A DNA stretch of 64,000 nt from Actinomycetota bacterium (GTDB taxonomy: Bacteria > Actinomycetota > Actinomycetes > Streptosporangiales > Streptosporangiaceae), in NCBI GenBank assembly GCA_027313705.1, contig DAHVDE010000041.1, positions 143,473 to 207,472 on the forward strand, given 5' to 3'. Below are positions 49,610 through 59,103 of the stretch, piece after piece. Made by a program: the position numbers and the translations under genes. The notes beneath the pieces are model-generated. The model was not told the origin of the DNA. It saw only the letters and a list, made by a program, of their open reading frames with translations, and did not search any database. The stretch's first letter is position 1. Every line of letters begins with the position of its first letter.

Positions 49610-50389
49610 GTGTCGGGGACGATGGGCCAGATGAGCGGGGACGTGCGTTCTTGGGTGCGCGGAGTGAGGAAGCTGGCAGTGCTGACCGGAGCCGGCCTCT
49701 CCACTGATTCCGGTATCCCGGATTTCCGGGGACCGCAGGGTATCTGGACTCGCAATCCGGCCGCCGAGCGGTTGTCGACCTATCGGGCCTATGTGAGCGA
49801 TCCGGCATTGCGGCGGCGCTCCTGGCAGACTCGCCTCGAGCACCCGGCCTGGTCGGCCAAGCCTAACGCGGCGCACCTGGCGCTCGCGCGGATCGGCGAG
49901 GTGGTCGACACCACTGTGATCACCCAGAACATCGACGAGTTGCATCAGCGGGCAGGATCGCCGCGCGACAGGGTGCTCGAACTGCACGGAACCATGTTCG
50001 GCGTCGTCTGCGTCAGCTGCGGCCAGCGCACCGAGATGGCGGCCGCGCTAGACCGGGTCAAGGGCGGAGAGCCGGATCCGGCCTGCTTGCGGTGCTCGGG
50101 GGTGCTCAAGTCGGCTACCGTCATGTTCGGCCAGCCACTCGATCGCGCCGTCTTCGCGCGGGCGGTTCAAGCCGCGCAGCAATGCGACCTCATGCTCGCC
50201 GTCGGCAGCACCCTCACCGTCGAGCCTGCCGCCTCACTGTGCTCGGTCGCGATCGGGCGCGGCGCCTGCCTGGTAGTGATCAACAGGGATCCGACACCAT
50301 ATGACGGACTGGCCACCGAGGTCATCAGCGAGCCCATCGGCACCGTCGTCCCCGCCATCATCGACGAACTGTGCCGCGCCAGCAGTTAG
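49610..50389 (+). CDS. SIR2-family NAD-dependent deacylase (sirtuin)
   Basis: The 259-aa protein has GAGLSTDSGIPDFRGPQGIW, TQNIDELHQRAG, the catalytic His in ELHGTMF, a Zn finger from CVSC and CLRC, and VGSTLTVEPAASL. These are all the sirtuin core motifs, so it should deacylate protein lysines using NAD. The start is GTG 49610, or ATG 49622. It follows the aldolase by 55 bp on the same strand and overlaps the convergent small membrane gene by 4 bp. Confidence 0.93.
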   Translation: MSGTMGQMSGDVRSWVRGVRKLAVLTGAGLSTDSGIPDFRGPQGIWTRNPAAERLSTYRAYVSDPALRRRSWQTRLEHPAWSAKPNAAHLALARIGEVVDTTVITQNIDELHQRAGSPRDRVLELHGTMFGVVCVSCGQRTEMAAALDRVKGGEPDPACLRCSGVLKSATVMFGQPLDRAVFARAVQAAQQCDLMLAVGSTLTVEPAASLCSVAIGRGACLVVINRDPTPYDGLATEVISEPIGTVVPAIIDELCRASS

Positions 50390-50670
50390 CCGCGGTGCCC
50401 GCCGCCGAAGTCGCCGCCACTGCCACCCGCGCCTCCGTGCCCGCCATCATGACCAGCAACGGGACCGGGAGCATGACCGGGAGCATGACCGGCGCCATGA
50501 TCGTGGTCCTGGCTGACAACGTGACCCTGGCGCGGACCCGCTTGCGGGCCTGGCTCGTTGAAGGCGTTCCAGTACTCGGGGTCTTTCAGCATGCTCGTGG
50601 TCCGGCGGTGGCCTCTGGTGAGCATGACCACGATAATCAGGAAAATCACTATTACGACAGCAATAACCAT
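50386..50670 (-). CDS. Small membrane protein with a His/Gly-rich tail
   Basis: The 94-aa protein has one N-terminal transmembrane segment (MVIAVVIVIFLIIVVMLTRG), a short polar stretch (DPEYWNAFNEPGP) and a 45-residue tail rich in His and Gly (GHVVSQDHDHGAGHAPGHAP). The tail could bind metal ions. No family is recognised. It is transcribed away from the D-amino-acid oxidase gene and converges on the sirtuin gene. Confidence 0.7.
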   Translation of the reverse strand: MVIAVVIVIFLIIVVMLTRGHRRTTSMLKDPEYWNAFNEPGPQAGPRQGHVVSQDHDHGAGHAPGHAPGPVAGHDGGHGGAGGSGGDFGGGHRG

Positions 50671-50852
50671 AGAGCTACCTGTCCGCCCGGGCGCGGGCCG
50701 CGTTCTGGCCGGCCGCCGGGCCGCCGGCCCGCCTTGTCCTGCCCGGCATGCTCAGCTTAAGCGCAAGTTCCAGCGACGACGACCCGCCCCGCATCGTCGC
50801 AGGCCGCTCACCCGGCCGCGTTAGCCGGCCGCGGATCAGGTACCTTGCGCCT

Positions 50853-51833
50853 ATGCCAAAGCCGAGTCCGGACGCGTTCGTGATCGGAGCAGGCGTCTGC
50901 GGGCTCAGCAGCGCGCTCGCCCTGCTGAGGTCCGGGCTCGCGGTCACAGTGTATGGCGCTGACCTGCCGCACCGGTCGACGTCGGCGGCAGCGGGAGCGC
51001 TATGGGGCGTGCACCTGGTTGGCGAGGACGAGCGCATCGGGCACTGGGCCGCCGTGACGCTCGATCACTTTCGTGCACTTGGCACGGACCCCAGCTCAGG
51101 GGTCAAGGAAGTGGCCGGCCTCCATGCCTTCCTTGGCGACCAGGCAGAACCACCGGACATGACCGCCGGGCTGCCCAGCCCGGCCAGAGCAGACAAGGCG
51201 ACCCTGCCCGCCGGGTACCGCACCGGGTGGCGCTACCGCGCACCGGTCATTTCCATGCCTGTCTACCTCGACTACCTGGTCGGTCAGGTCATCGCGAGCG
51301 GCGGAACGCTCCGGCTCGGCCAGCCATTGCGCAGCCTCGCCCAGGTGCGGGACCTCTCGGCCGCGCCGGTCATCGTCAACTGCACCGGCATCGGCGCCCG
51401 CGAGCTAGTCCCCGACGACGCGATGACGCCGGTACGCGGCCAGGTTGTCGTGGTGCCCAACCCCGGGCTCACCGAGTTCTTCGTCGGGGAGCGCGCGGAG
51501 CCGGAACGGATCACTTACCTGTTCCCGCACGGGCCTACGGTGCTGCTCGGCGGCACCGAACAGCCAGGCATCGCCAGCACGGCACCAGACCACGCCGCGG
51601 CCGGCGAGATCCTGGCGGCCTGCGTGGCCGTCGAGCCGAGGCTGGCGGGGCTGCCAGTGCTCGCACACCGCGTGGGCCTGCGGCCGCTGCGCCCGCAGGT
51701 GCGGCTGGAGACCTCGCCGCTTGGCGATGGCCGGCACGTAGTGCACAACTACGGGCACGGCGGAGCGGGCGTCACGCTCTCCTGGGGCTGTGCTCAGGCG
51801 GTCAGCGCGGAGGCAGCGCGCCTGCACGGCTGA
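50853..51833 (+). CDS. D-amino-acid oxidase-like FAD oxidoreductase
   Basis: The 326-aa protein has the FAD dinucleotide motif AFVIGAGVCGLSSALALLRS, STSAAAGALWG, RTGWRYRAPVISMPVYLDYL, VNCTGIGAREL, TPVRGQVVVVPNPG and the C-terminal VVHNYGHGGAGVTLSWG, the standard DAAO pattern. It would oxidise D-amino acids to keto acids plus ammonia and H2O2. ATG 50853 is chosen with TACCTT 6 nt upstream (leaderless style); a longer frame to 50748 is Arg/Ser-rich and unlikely. Confidence 0.92.
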   Translation: MPKPSPDAFVIGAGVCGLSSALALLRSGLAVTVYGADLPHRSTSAAAGALWGVHLVGEDERIGHWAAVTLDHFRALGTDPSSGVKEVAGLHAFLGDQAEPPDMTAGLPSPARADKATLPAGYRTGWRYRAPVISMPVYLDYLVGQVIASGGTLRLGQPLRSLAQVRDLSAAPVIVNCTGIGARELVPDDAMTPVRGQVVVVPNPGLTEFFVGERAEPERITYLFPHGPTVLLGGTEQPGIASTAPDHAAAGEILAACVAVEPRLAGLPVLAHRVGLRPLRPQVRLETSPLGDGRHVVHNYGHGGAGVTLSWGCAQAVSAEAARLHG

Positions 51834-51857
51834 GCCGCCGCAGCCGCCGCGGTCTCG

Positions 51858-52670
51858 CTAAAAGCCGGGGAAAATGGCTCGCAGCACGTCAAGGTCCGCC
51901 GGCTTCGCGACCACGCTGGCTGGGGTGTGATCGGCGTCGAGCCTGCCCGTGGCGAGCCGCAGCCACGCTTCGGCGGGCATCGTGACGTCAGCGACCTGTG
52001 GCCCCTCCTGGTCGATTGCGTCCGCTCCCGGCCAGTCCGCCAGGCGCACCACGTCAGAAGTGACCAGCAGGTAGTCACGAGCCGGCTCGGTGGTCCTGAT
52101 CCTGGCGCGGAACGGCTCGGCAGGCGCCTTGCCTGTCCTTGGCGCGAGGAATCCGCTGACCATATCGACCAGTAGCTCGACCGCGTCAGGCGCGACGACC
52201 GCGGCAGGGTCGAGCATGACCGCGACATCCCAGGTGTGCAGCGCGTGATCGCCAAGGCGCATCCTGATCAAGCCGACCGCGTCGAGGGTGAGGCCGAGGA
52301 AGGGAAAAGGAAAGCTGATCGAGGCAAGTTCCTCGTCGCTCAGCTGGTCGAGCGACGAAACATACTGGGCGTCGGCGACCAGCCCGGCCGCCGCCTGACT
52401 GTCTGGCGTCATCGCGTTCCAGCGGTCCCAGACCGGCTGGAGCACATCGGTTCCCACGCTGGCGAGATCGGCCTGCCCGAGGGCCGCAGGCAGCCTCATC
52501 ATGGCGATCTCGGCACCGCTTCCGAGATGGGAAAGCACCTGCGCGATGGTCCAGTCACGGCAATAAGAAGGGCCGCTGATCTGCTCAGCCGACAACGGCC
52601 CGGCCAGGCCGAGCAATCGTTCATGCGAGTGCCGCAGTACGGCGATCCACTCGCGCGGGCTCAACTCCAT
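51858..52670 (-). CDS. Maleylpyruvate-isomerase-family / mycothiol-binding protein
   Basis: The 270-aa protein has the MDMPI/DinB-like N-terminal domain (MELSPREWIAVLRHSHERLL, YCRDWTIAQVLSHLGSGAEI, RMRLGDHALHTWDVAVMLDP with three His) and a C-terminal SCP2-like part (VTMPAEAWLRLATGRLD). It is the same family as 39537-40352 but not a close copy. The function is unknown. It converges on the D-amino-acid oxidase gene and is divergent from the second LLM oxidoreductase. Confidence 0.87.
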   Translation of the reverse strand: MELSPREWIAVLRHSHERLLGLAGPLSAEQISGPSYCRDWTIAQVLSHLGSGAEIAMMRLPAALGQADLASVGTDVLQPVWDRWNAMTPDSQAAAGLVADAQYVSSLDQLSDEELASISFPFPFLGLTLDAVGLIRMRLGDHALHTWDVAVMLDPAAVVAPDAVELLVDMVSGFLAPRTGKAPAEPFRARIRTTEPARDYLLVTSDVVRLADWPGADAIDQEGPQVADVTMPAEAWLRLATGRLDADHTPASVVAKPADLDVLRAIFPGF

Positions 52671-52797
52671 GATGCGGCTCCGTTCTGACCCACGTCGTTC
52701 TGATTAGCCATAACCCGTACACGGTCAGCAAGTCTTTCAGATCGGCAATACCGCTGCGACGCTAGCCGACCCCAGTCGTGACTTTAAGGTAGGTCTC

Positions 52798-53721
52798 ATG
52801 AAGATCGGATGCGGCCTCCCGGTATCTGGGGCATGGGCGACGCCAGCCAACATCGCCTCGTTCGGGACACTGGCCGAGGAACTCGGCTATGCGTCGTTGT
52901 GGACCTTCCAGCGCCTGCTCGTGCCAGAAGGCTCGGGCATGGACCCGGTTTACCACAGCGTGCTCGACCCGATGGCTGCCATGGCCTTCGCGGCAGCGAC
53001 CACGTCACGTATCCGGCTCGGGGTCGCGGTGATCAACGCGCCCTACGTCTCCCCCGCCTACCTCGCCAAGCAGGCAGCGACCGTGGACGTCTTGTCGGCC
53101 GGACGGCTTGACCTCGGTCTTGGCCTTGGCTGGATGCCTGAGGAGTTCACCGCCACCGGCGGGTCGATGGAGCGCAGGGGCGCCAGAACGGAGGAGTACA
53201 TCCGCGTGCTCCGCACGCTCTGGGGGCGGCAGCCTGCCCAGTTCAGCGGTGACTTCTACGCGGTTCCGCTCGGCACGACCTTGCCCGCTCCTGTGCAAGC
53301 TGGCGGCCCGCCAATCCTGCTCGGCGCGAGCGCCCCTGGTGCGCTGCGCCGGGTCGGCAAGTACGCCGACGGCTGGGTGACCTCAAGCCGGGCTGACCTG
53401 TCGCGGATCGGCGAGAGCATCGACATCGTGCGCTCGGCCGCCGCCGACGCCGGCCGGGACGCCGAGGCGATCAGGATCATCTGCCGCGGCGTGGTCCGGG
53501 CCGGCGAACCGGTGACCGGCGCGAACGGCCGGGTGCTGCTGTCCGGCAGCTTCGACCAGATCACCCGCGACGTGGGCTGGCTCGCCGACCAGGGGGTCAC
53601 CGAGGTCTTCTTCGACCTGAACTGGGATCCCATGATCGGATCACCGGGCATCGACCCGGTAGCGGCAACCGACAGGGCCGCCAGCTTGCTCGAAGCGCTC
53701 CAGCCGGGGACCTGGTACTAG
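52798..53721 (+). CDS. LLM-class F420-dependent oxidoreductase
   Basis: The 307-aa luciferase-like protein has MKIGCGLPVSGAWATPANIA, ELGYASLWTFQRLLVPEG, LSAGRLDLGLGLGWMPEEF, GGPPILLGASAPGALRRVG and DGWVTSSRADLSRI. It differs clearly from the other LLM protein at 2792. The substrate is unknown. Start ATG 52798 has AAGGTAGG upstream. No KstR-like site was found here. Confidence 0.9.
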   Translation: MKIGCGLPVSGAWATPANIASFGTLAEELGYASLWTFQRLLVPEGSGMDPVYHSVLDPMAAMAFAAATTSRIRLGVAVINAPYVSPAYLAKQAATVDVLSAGRLDLGLGLGWMPEEFTATGGSMERRGARTEEYIRVLRTLWGRQPAQFSGDFYAVPLGTTLPAPVQAGGPPILLGASAPGALRRVGKYADGWVTSSRADLSRIGESIDIVRSAAADAGRDAEAIRIICRGVVRAGEPVTGANGRVLLSGSFDQITRDVGWLADQGVTEVFFDLNWDPMIGSPGIDPVAATDRAASLLEALQPGTWY

Positions 53722-53773
53722 TTACTGTCAGTAAGGAGATGATAGCAGTAAAGACAACTTTGCGTTACCTCTC

Positions 53774-53803
53774 TTGACCCTTTCTAGTAACGATTGTTAG
53801 ATT
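53774..53803 (+). promoter_or_regulatory. Promoter of the secreted-protein gene
   Basis: TTGACC (53774-53779), a 17-bp spacer and TTAGAT (53797-53802), in an AT-rich stretch, predict a start near 53810 and a 5' leader of about 90 nt. Confidence 0.6.
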
Positions 53804-53822
53804 CCGCACCGTGTCACTGTGC

Positions 53823-53853
53823 TGCCTGCCGACGGTCAACCGTCAGGCAGGCA
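53823..53853 (+). other. Strong hairpin in the 5' leader of the secreted-protein gene
   Basis: TGCCTGCC (53823-53830) pairs with GGCAGGCA (53846-53853), and GACGG with CCGTC inside, with one bulged A and a TCAA loop. It lies between the promoter and the GTG at 53900, so it may stabilise or regulate the mRNA, or terminate upstream transcription. Confidence 0.5.
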
Positions 53854-53899
53854 TCAGCGTGTCCGATCGCAGGGTTAACCGCGAACGAGAGGTGAGCAC

Positions 53900-55813
53900 G
53901 TGCATAACCGCTGGTCATTCCGTACCCGCTCAACATGGGTGCTGGTAGCAGCGCCCGCGTTGGCGGTTGCCAGCCTGGCCGTACTGTCCGCCAGTCCGGC
54001 TACCGCTCATGTAACTTCAGCCACGCCCGCTGCGCGGACCTTCGCGCCGCACAAATTCAGCATGATGGACTGCAACGGCTGGAGTCCCAAGTACAAGTCG
54101 GTCAGCCCGACCTTCCGCAGCCACTGCGTCGACCCGCGCGGCAAGGTAGGCGGAAGCTCACCGTGGGTGGTCGGCGGCAAGACCTACCAGAACAACGGCC
54201 GTTTCATGGACAACGGCCATTATGTCGGACATGACGAGCCTACCGTGAAGTTCATCTCGTCGGCGGCCAACTCAGGCAACACCATGACCTACTTCATGAA
54301 GGTGCCGACCGACCCGAAGGCGCAAGCCACCAACAACGGCAAGGTCGTGGACTACGCCGAGCTGAGCCCGGCACCCTGGTTCGGCCTGCCCATCTGCGAT
54401 CCCGGCTCATACCCGCAAAACCCATGCACCCCGGACAGCGACAGCAACGTCGGCACTAACACGCCCAACGCGGCCGGATCGGCGTTCATGGAGCTCCAGT
54501 TCTACCCGCCGGGCTTCACGCCGTTCTTCGACGACGTGAGCTGCAGCCCGACGCACTGGTGCGCGGCGCTCACGATCGACAGCCTCGAGTCCCAGTTCAA
54601 CTTCGCCAACATCAACTTCAACTGCGAGGAGCCGGTCAACTTCGCCTACCTGCAGACCAACGGCCTCCCGGCCGGACCGCCCAGCCCGCAGGACGCGAAC
54701 CTGGCGACCTTCACGCCGAACAAGCACACGCTCATGATCAACGCAGGCGACGTGCTCGAGGTCTCGATCACCGACTCGCCGACCTCAGCGGGCCTGACCA
54801 CCACGGTCAAGGACCTCACCACGCACCAGACCGGTTACATGCAGGCAAGTGCGGCCAACGGTTTCATGAACACCAACTACAAGACCTGCGCCGGCACCCC
54901 GTTCGGCTTCCACGCGGAGTACGCGACCGCCGCGCAGCAGAACCAGGTTCCGTGGGCGGCGCTTCAGGGCGGCGTGCTGATGGAGCAGGAGATCGGGCAC
55001 TCCGAGGTCTGCAACGCGCTGACCAACAAGAACCCGGAGGCGTTCGGCAGCATCACCGACAAGAGCGTCTACGACACCTGCCTCGGCGGGGTAGAAGGCG
55101 GCAAGGTGAAAGCCGGTGAGGGCAGCTGCAACGCCAAGGGTGTCTGCAAGAACCCGACCACGGAAGGCACAACAGGTCCGATCGCATGTCCGAGCAACAA
55201 CTTCACCAGCGGCCAGCTGTGCGAGTTCGCCGACGGCGCGTGCATGCCACAGGGCACCCGTGCGATCACGGACGGCAAGAAGATCGTCGCCAGGGAACAT
55301 TCCCCGGTGAACTTCTGTCAGGACAGCCGGTTCCAGAACGGCGATCTTGACTTCGACGGCATCCCCTACCAGAAGGGCAAGTGGCCAGACGGCTCGAAGA
55401 ATGTACCGACGTCGGTAAGATACGCCGGGCCATTCGACGCGGCAGGTCAGCCGTACCCCAGTGTTCAGTTCGAGACCGATGTCGCGGGCTCGGAATTCCT
55501 GTGCAACATCTTCACCGGCCTGAACTGCGACGCTCCGCCGCTCGCGGCGAAGTTCTACCCGTACTGGACGATGACCAAGGCGGTCGGCCAGGGCATCGGG
55601 AACGCATTCAAGGCACCTGACTGCATCTGGAACTTCGGCGCCACGATCCCCGGTGTCACCAAGTTCACTTTCGGCGGCGATGCTCAGTACGGCGTCTCCG
55701 ACGTCTCCGCCTTCGGCGGCACGCTCATTTCCAGCGTCCGTGCCAACCCGGAGATCAATCCGAAGTACGGCTGCCGGCCGCTGTCCATCGCGGCTCCCAA
55801 CACCGTCAAGTAA
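53900..55813 (+). CDS. Large Cys-rich secreted protein of unknown function
   Basis: The 637-aa protein has a Sec signal peptide (basic MHNRWSFRTRS, hydrophobic VLVAAPALAVASLAVLSAS, cleavage near ATA-HV at residue 36). The mature part is rich in Asn, Thr, aromatic residues and Cys (about 20), with segments such as MMDCNGWSPKYKSVSPTF, DDVSCSPTHWCAALTIDSLE and CEFADGACMPQGTRA, suggesting a disulfide-bonded extracellular beta-rich fold. I do not recognise a catalytic motif or family. The start is GTG 53900 with AGAGGTGA 6 nt upstream. It is monocistronic, with its own promoter and a terminator. Confidence 0.88.
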   Translation: MHNRWSFRTRSTWVLVAAPALAVASLAVLSASPATAHVTSATPAARTFAPHKFSMMDCNGWSPKYKSVSPTFRSHCVDPRGKVGGSSPWVVGGKTYQNNGRFMDNGHYVGHDEPTVKFISSAANSGNTMTYFMKVPTDPKAQATNNGKVVDYAELSPAPWFGLPICDPGSYPQNPCTPDSDSNVGTNTPNAAGSAFMELQFYPPGFTPFFDDVSCSPTHWCAALTIDSLESQFNFANINFNCEEPVNFAYLQTNGLPAGPPSPQDANLATFTPNKHTLMINAGDVLEVSITDSPTSAGLTTTVKDLTTHQTGYMQASAANGFMNTNYKTCAGTPFGFHAEYATAAQQNQVPWAALQGGVLMEQEIGHSEVCNALTNKNPEAFGSITDKSVYDTCLGGVEGGKVKAGEGSCNAKGVCKNPTTEGTTGPIACPSNNFTSGQLCEFADGACMPQGTRAITDGKKIVAREHSPVNFCQDSRFQNGDLDFDGIPYQKGKWPDGSKNVPTSVRYAGPFDAAGQPYPSVQFETDVAGSEFLCNIFTGLNCDAPPLAAKFYPYWTMTKAVGQGIGNAFKAPDCIWNFGATIPGVTKFTFGGDAQYGVSDVSAFGGTLISSVRANPEINPKYGCRPLSIAAPNTVK

Positions 55814-55827
55814 CCAGTTGAGCTAGT

Positions 55828-55867
55828 CGGAGCGGCCCCGTCGCGTAGTCGCGGCGTGGCCGCTCCG
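55828..55867 (+). terminator. Hairpin terminator of the secreted-protein gene
   Basis: CGGAGCGGCC (55828-55837) and GGCCGCTCCG (55858-55867) form a perfect 10-bp stem around a GC-rich inner loop, 15 bp after the stop codon. Confidence 0.65.
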
Positions 55868-55913
55868 GCGTCCTCGGCGATTCGGTGTTGCGCCGGCACG
55901 CTATGCTTTCGGC

Positions 55914-58494
55914 ATGGATACCAATTCCCGCACCCCATCCCTGGATGGCATCATGGACAAGTGGGCCCGTGCGTGGGAAATGGGGCGGGTAGTACAAGCT
56001 TGACCGCTCCAAGAGCCGCGACGAGATCTACTCGATCGACACCCCGCCGCTGACGGCGAGCGGATCGCTCCACATCGGGCACGCGTTTTCCTACACTCAA
56101 ACCGACGTCATCGCGCGCTACCAGCGCATGCGCGGTAAATCCGTCTTCTACCCGATCGGGTGGGACGACAACGGCCTGGCGACCGAACGCCGGGTGCAGA
56201 ATTACTACGGCATCAGCTGCGATCCGGCACTGCCATACCAGCCCGGCTTCCTGCCGCCCGGCCAGGGCAGGCCAAAGGGCACCGGCCTCGTGCCCGTCTC
56301 CCGGCGCAATTTCGTCGAGTTCTGCCGCCGGCTGACAGAAGAAGATGAGGCCGCCTACGAGCAGACCTGGCGCCAGCTTGGCCTGTCGGTGGACTGGTCG
56401 ACCAGTTACCGCACCATCGACGATCGCCCGGCCGAGATATCGCAGCGCGTCTTCCTGAAGGCGATCAGCGACGGCGACGCCTACCAGTCGCTCGCTCCGG
56501 TGCTCTGGGACGTGACGTTCAAGACCGCGGTGGCCCAGGCCGAGATCGAGGACCGGCCGGTGGCGGGCAGCTACTGGAAACTGGCGTTCGCCGTCCCTGA
56601 CGCCGCGGCCGGTACCGATGCGGCCTGCGCCGATGCGGCCGAAGTGGTCGTCGCCACGACCAGGCCAGAACTGCTGCCTGCCTGCGTGGCCCTAGTGGCG
56701 CATCCGGCCGACGAGCGCTACCAGTCGCTGTTCGGCCGCAACGCGACCACTCCCCTGTTCGGGGTGCGCGTCCCGATCCTGGCTCATCACCTCGCCGACC
56801 AGGCGAAGGGTACCGGGATCGCGATGGTCTGCACGTTCGGTGACACCACCGACGTGACCTGGTGGCGGGATCTGGGGCTGGCGACGAGGCCGGTAATCGG
56901 CCCTGACGGCCGGCTGCTCGCCGACTGCCCGCCGTGGATCGGCACGCCAGAGGGCCAGGCGGCCTACGCTCAGCTTGGCGGGCACGCCGCGGCTACGGCA
57001 AGGCGCCGGATCGCCGTGTCGCTGGCCGCAGCCGGCGCGCTGCGCGGTGACGCCGAGCCAGTCACGCACCAGGTGAAGTTCTACGAGAAGGGCGACGCGC
57101 CGCTCGAGATCATCAGCACCCGTCAGTGGTACCTACGCAACGGCAGCGCCGATGCCGGGCTGCGCCAGCGACTGCTCGACCGCGGCAGGGAACTGACCTG
57201 GCATCCGCCGCACATGCGGGCCAGGTACGAGGACTGGGTGGCCGGGCTGACCGGAGACTGGCTGATCAGCCGCCAGCGCTATTTCGGGGTGCCGATCCCG
57301 GTCTGGTACCCGGTGCGCGCCGACGGCACCACCGACCACGAGGCTCCCATCCTGCCAGTCGGCGACGCACTGCCCGTTGACCCGCAGGCACAGGCACCGC
57401 CCGGCTATGAGCCTGGCCAGCGGGACCAGCCAGGAGGCTTCACCGCAGACAAGGACGTGATGGACACCTGGGCCACGTCGTCCCTGACTCCGCAGATCGC
57501 CGGCGGCTGGATCGCCGACGATGACCTGTTCCGCCGGGTCTACCCGATGGACCTGCGCCCGCAAGCGCACGAGATCATCAGGACCTGGCTCTTCTACACG
57601 GTGCTGCGCTCCCAGGTGCTTGAGGACGTGCTGCCCTGGCGGCACGCGGCGATCTCCGGCTGGATCATCGACCCGGACAGAAAGAAGATGTCCAAGTCGG
57701 CAGGCAACGTGACGACGCCGGCTGACCTGCTGAACGAGTACGGCACCGACGCCGTGCGGTACTGGGCCGCGAGTGCCAGGCTCGGCGTGGACACGACCTT
57801 CGACCTGGCCCAGCTCAAGATCGGCCGCCGGCTGGCGATCAAGATCTTGAACGCGACCAGGTTCGTGGTCGGGTTCTCGCCGCCGCCCGTCCAGGACGCC
57901 GCGGTGACCGAGCCGCTTGACCTGGCCATGCTCCACCGCCTAGCCGACGTGATCACGCGCTGCACCAGCGCACTCGACGGCTACGACCACGCGTCCGCGC
58001 TCGAGCAAGCCGAGCAGTTCTTCTGGCGGTTCTGCGACGACTACCTGGAGCTGGTCAAGCCCCGCGCCTACGCGGCCGAGCAGAACCCGGCCGCCGCAGC
58101 GTCCGCCGTCACCGCACTGCGCCTCGCGCTGTCCGTGCTGCTGCGGCTGCTCGCCCCCGTGCTGCCTTTCGTGACCGAGGAAGCCTGGTCGTGGTGGAAG
58201 CAAGGATCCATTCACCAGGCCCCTTGGCCAGCCGCCGCGGAGTTGCCGCAGACCCGGACAGGAGGTGCTCGCCTGGACGCGGCTGCGGCCGCCATCGCGG
58301 CGATCCGCAAGGCCAAGTCAGGTGCCCGGCTGCCGCAGAAGGCTGAAGTCACCAGGCTAGCGGTCACCGGCTCCCCAGCCGAACTCGGCGCGCTAGAAGC
58401 TGTGCTCAGCGACGTCGTGGCCGCAGGCCACGTGACTCACACAGAGCTGCATAAATCCGACATCGAAGGATCAGAGTACTCAGTGCTGATCTAA
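55914..58494 (+). CDS. valS: Valyl-tRNA synthetase, frameshifted near the N-terminus
   Basis: Codons from ATG 55914 read MDTNSRTPSLDGIMDKWARA-WEMGRV and end at TGA 56001. The next frame, from 55993, continues YKLDRSKSRDEIYSIDTPPL, the class I motif HIGH (GSLHIGHAFSY), the editing and catalytic domains, KMSKS (DRKKMSKSAGN) and the C-terminal anticodon and coiled-coil parts to 58494. One extra base at 55990-55992 explains the break and gives exactly the usual residue spacing (WEMGRV-YKLD). No start codon lies between the TAG at 55990 and the HIGH motif. It is either a sequencing error, a true mutation, or frameshifting. TATGCT before ATG suggests a leaderless start. Confidence 0.88.
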
Positions 58495-58628
58495 CCAGTA
58501 AGTGCCACTGCCCCGGGCAGGGCAGCTCGCCGCGCAGCAGGGACGACGGCTGCCAAGGGCAACCCGTCGCCGAATTTCACGCCCGCGCGGCATCCCGCAG
58601 GCGATAGGAGGACTAACCACCAGCAGCA

Positions 58629-58662
58629 CGTACCTGCCCGCCGAACCCGGCGGGCAGGTACG
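58629..58662 (+). terminator. 15-bp perfect hairpin between valS and msrB
   Basis: CGTACCTGCCCGCCG (58629-58643) and CGGCGGGCAGGTACG (58648-58662) with an AACC loop. It ends 9 nt before the msrB ATG, so it is probably the valS terminator and leaves msrB without a ribosome site of its own. Confidence 0.65.
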
Positions 58663-58671
58663 CTCAGCGTT

Positions 58672-59103
58672 ATGGCGAAGGCGCAGCTTTCTGAGGACGA
58701 ATGGCGCAAGCGGCTGACCCCGGCAGAGTACCGCGTACTCAGGCAGGCGGGCACCGAGCGGCCGTTCACCGGCGAGTACACGGACACCAAGACCAATGGC
58801 GTGTACAAGTGCCGCGCCTGTGGTGCCGAGTTGTTCAAATCGGACGCCAAGTTTGAGTCGCACTGCGGCTGGCCGAGCTTTTACCAGCCGTCAGAGGGCG
58901 ATGCCGTCGTCCTGCTTGAAGACCGGTCGCTCGGCGCGGTGCGGACCGAGGTCAGGTGCGCGAACTGCGACTCCCACCTTGGTCACGTCTTCGAGGGTGA
59001 GGGTTACGACGTGCCGACCGACCAGCGCTGGTGTATCAACTCGGTGTCGCTGAGCCTGGATCCATCAGACGGCGGCGACGCCGATGACGCCAGCAGGCCC
59101 TAG
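58672..59103 (+). CDS. msrB: Peptide-methionine (R)-S-oxide reductase
   Basis: The 143-aa protein reduces methionine-R-sulfoxide. It has the Zn-binding CRAC and CANC pairs, HCGWPSFYQP, HLGHVFEGEGYDVPTDQRWC and INSVSLSLDP with the catalytic Cys in RWCINS. The length is normal for MsrB. ATG 58672 has TACGCT 7 nt upstream and no Shine-Dalgarno, so it is probably leaderless. Its stop overlaps the convergent aldolase stop by 4 bp. Confidence 0.95.
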   Translation: MAKAQLSEDEWRKRLTPAEYRVLRQAGTERPFTGEYTDTKTNGVYKCRACGAELFKSDAKFESHCGWPSFYQPSEGDAVVLLEDRSLGAVRTEVRCANCDSHLGHVFEGEGYDVPTDQRWCINSVSLSLDPSDGGDADDASRP

